From positions 1 to 13,249 of the forward strand of contig CAZBQG010000115.1 in NCBI GenBank assembly GCA_964493945.1: a stretch of 13,249 nt of DNA, given 5' to 3'. Positions within the stretch are counted from its first letter, which is position 1. Each line of letters opens with the position of its first letter. Below the pieces are notes generated by a model. The model made no database searches. It was given only the letters and a program-made list of their open reading frames with translations, and was not told the DNA's origin. The position numbers and the translations under genes were made by a program. The DNA comes from CAZBQG01 sp964493945. Lineage in GTDB: Bacteria > Pseudomonadota > Alphaproteobacteria > Rhodospirillales > UBA2165. This document shows, one piece after another, positions 11,932 to 13,249 of this stretch.

Positions 11932-12657
11932 ATGTCTGAATTGAGCACAGCGCTAGTCGTCGGTGTCGGGGAAGGGCTTGGTGCATCTCTTTGCCGACGT
12001 TTTGCCGCAGCTGGTCACCCCATTGCTATGGCTGCCCGTAATACCACAAAACTAACTCCATTGGTCGAGGAAATTCAAAATGCTGGCGGAACGGCTATGG
12101 CATTCAACGCCGACGCCACAAAAGAAGAGGATGTGGTCCATCTATTTGCAAGCGTTGAAGCTGACATGGGACAGGTGGAAATTGTTATATTCAACGTCGG
12201 TGCTTTACGATATTTGGCGAGCATTTTGGATATGCCTACCAAAGAATTTCAAAATGCGTGGCGCACATCATGTTTGGGTGGTATGATCGTCGGCAGAGAA
12301 GCTGCTCGCCTCATGGTGCCACGTAGTCGCGGTACCATACAGTTTACAGGCGGCATACCCAGTCGGAGAGCTGAAGCTAAACAAGCTGCTTTTGCGGTCG
12401 GTATGTTCGGGCTTAGGGCTGTTGCACAGAGCATGGCACGAGAATTGGCTCCGAAAGGAATTCACGTTTCCCATTTCGTCGTCGAGGGCATGATCGATAA
12501 CCAGTTCATTCGAAAATTGGTACCTGAGAAGGCTGCAGAGGAAGATGGGCTGATTTCGACAGAAGCATTGGCCGATTTATATTATCAAATCCACCGACAA
12601 CCAAAAAGTTGCTGGACTTTCGAAGCTGATCTCCGACCTTGGCAAAGCCCATTCTAA
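11932..12657 (+). CDS. SDR-fold protein lacking the canonical catalytic Tyr and Lys
   Basis: A 241-residue short-chain dehydrogenase/reductase fold. The nucleotide-binding GxxxGxG is present at 11-17 (VVGVGEGLG), followed by AARN at the NADP-type position, NADAT (59-63) and FNVGA (87-91) in place of NNAGA. At the active site the usual YxxxK is replaced by F154-A-V-G-M158 within AFAVGMFGLRAVAQSMAREL. Both catalytic residues are therefore changed, and no Ser sits at the usual place in FTGGIPSRR. The C-terminal HRQPKSCWTFEADLRPW matches a known SDR subgroup whose better-conserved members keep the Lys (FAAAKFALR type). It may bind nucleotide without classical dehydrogenase activity. AGGAGA precedes the ATG. 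Codon use and AT content differ from the left of the window, suggesting transfer or relaxed selection, and IS debris lies on both sides. Confidence 0.85.
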   Translation: MSELSTALVVGVGEGLGASLCRRFAAAGHPIAMAARNTTKLTPLVEEIQNAGGTAMAFNADATKEEDVVHLFASVEADMGQVEIVIFNVGALRYLASILDMPTKEFQNAWRTSCLGGMIVGREAARLMVPRSRGTIQFTGGIPSRRAEAKQAAFAVGMFGLRAVAQSMARELAPKGIHVSHFVVEGMIDNQFIRKLVPEKAAEEDGLISTEALADLYYQIHRQPKSCWTFEADLRPWQSPF

Positions 12658-12780
12658 GTCAGTTTGAATCTTTTGGGTTAGGACCCAAGTTGCTACATAG
12701 TTAACGCCGTTCTAGGGTCAGAACTCATTAACCATTAATTGATTCGATGGTCTGGAACTTAATAATAGGAGTTTCAGGTT

Positions 12781-13173
12781 ATGAGTTGTTTATTTTGGCT
12801 ATCAGATCAACAGTGGGAACTGATCGGACCGCATTTGCCGTACCGGGCGGCAGGCAAGCGGCGCGAGGATGACCGGCGGATCATCAGCGGCATCATCCAT
12901 GTGCTTCAGTCTGATTGCCGCTGGCGGGACTGCCCACCGGAATACGGTCCCTCGACAACGGTCTACAATCGCTATAACCGTTGGTCTCAGAAAGGCATCT
13001 GGCAGTATATGTTTGCCGAACTGACGGTGGTGTTGGCTGGGGCGCCGGGGCAGGTATCTATCGACAGTTCTCATGTTAAGGCACACCGCTCGGCCGCCGG
13101 TGGAAAAGGGGAGCTTCTGCTCAGGCAATTGGTCTCACCAAAGGAGGCCGAAACACCAAGGTCCACGCCATAA
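12781..13173 (+). CDS. IS5-family (IS427-like) transposase, first frame (OrfA)
   Basis: A 130-codon frame with the N-terminal IS5/IS427 pattern: LSDQQWELIGPHLP, then RREDDRRIISGIIHVLQSDC and RWRDCPPEYGPSTTVYNRYN, then RWSQKGIW. The first catalytic Asp of the DDE triad is in VSIDSSHVKAHRSA. After GGKG the meaningful sequence moves to the -1 frame, and the remaining 20 or so residues of this frame are out-of-frame readthrough. Many IS427-group elements split the transposase this way and join the parts by ribosomal frameshifting. Confidence 0.85.
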   Translation: MSCLFWLSDQQWELIGPHLPYRAAGKRREDDRRIISGIIHVLQSDCRWRDCPPEYGPSTTVYNRYNRWSQKGIWQYMFAELTVVLAGAPGQVSIDSSHVKAHRSAAGGKGELLLRQLVSPKEAETPRSTP

Positions 13174-13249
13174 GTGACGAGTATTGCCGTCCTCTGGCCT
13201 TCTACCTGACGCCGGCGCGCCACATCCGCGCGGCCTTGCTCAAGAGCGA
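13105..13249 (+). CDS. IS5-family transposase, second frame (OrfB), 5' part only
   Basis: From about 13107 the -1 frame encodes GASAQAIGLTKGGRNTKVHA, then ISDEYCRPLAFYLTP, the usual continuation of IS427-type transposases, and runs off the window. The switch falls at AAAAGGGG (13104-13111), where an A-run slip by one base is possible, so programmed frameshifting is likely. The segment after LTP (ARHIRAALLK) departs from the usual GQxxD stretch containing the second catalytic Asp: His stands where Asp is expected and the stretch looks shortened. This may mean the copy is inactive. Confidence 0.7.

Larger units (their letters stand above)
12712..13249 (+). mobile_element. IS5-family insertion sequence, left end to window edge (partial)
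   Basis: A likely left terminal sequence CTAGGGTCAGAACTCATTAA (12712-12731) lies about 50 bp before a transposase start with a good ribosome binding site (AGGAG). The element's right end is outside the window. CTAG at the boundary suits the YTAR-type target preference of IS5 relatives. The transposase reading frames are described separately. Confidence 0.75.

Overview
The window looks like part of an alphaproteobacterial chromosome, perhaps from the Rhodospirillales or a related environmental lineage. This is inferred from the high G+C coding style, the E. coli ydbH-ynbE-ydbL-like envelope operon, the fused TRAP permease, and several acyl-CoA and short-chain dehydrogenase type genes. Taxonomy below class level is a guess. 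The left 11.6 kb is compact and GC-rich. The right 1.6 kb is clearly more AT-rich and carries insertion-sequence debris.

Left part (1-2.4 kb): a small four-helix membrane protein (DUF4149/TMEM205-like) is followed 34 bp later by the most striking gene of the window. A gene at 525-1184 is interrupted by an in-frame TGA at 777-779. The residues around this TGA read FGSYT-U-PPFR, and the reading continues in the same frame through VIYIREAHPADGW. This is the signature of the iodothyronine deiodinase (thioredoxin-fold) selenoprotein family. A two-part stem-loop at 787-815 has the spacing and apical-loop guanine expected of a bacterial SECIS. Automatic gene calling would split this gene into two ORFs of 84 and 127 codons. 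A convergent amidohydrolase_2-family metal hydrolase follows.

Middle part (2.4-5.6 kb): ydbH-ynbE-ydbL, an operon linked in E. coli to transport of phospholipid between inner and outer membrane. It has an inner-membrane-anchored AsmA-like bridge protein, a tiny lipoprotein and a small secreted protein. A GC-rich region with RNA-like hairpins and a strong intrinsic terminator lies after it.

Transport and accessory part (5.6-9.4 kb): a minus-strand fused DctQ-DctM TRAP permease lies downstream of what appears to be a collapsed solute-binding-protein gene, reduced to a signal peptide plus a short out-of-frame tail. A VOC-family (glyoxalase/extradiol dioxygenase fold) gene is read divergently. 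A 295-residue protein of unknown function follows on the minus strand.

CoA part (9.4-11.6 kb): a probable promoter, a possible 28-codon ORF, a crotonase lacking one of the two canonical hydratase glutamates, and a class III (CaiB/BaiF) CoA-transferase one base later. Together they suggest activation and modification of an unidentified carboxylic acid.

Right part (11.6-13.2 kb): the C-terminal scrap of a second VOC gene starts exactly where an IS-like terminal sequence ends. It is followed by an SDR-fold protein that has lost the catalytic Tyr and Lys, and by the left end and two-frame transposase of an IS5-family element cut off by the window edge.
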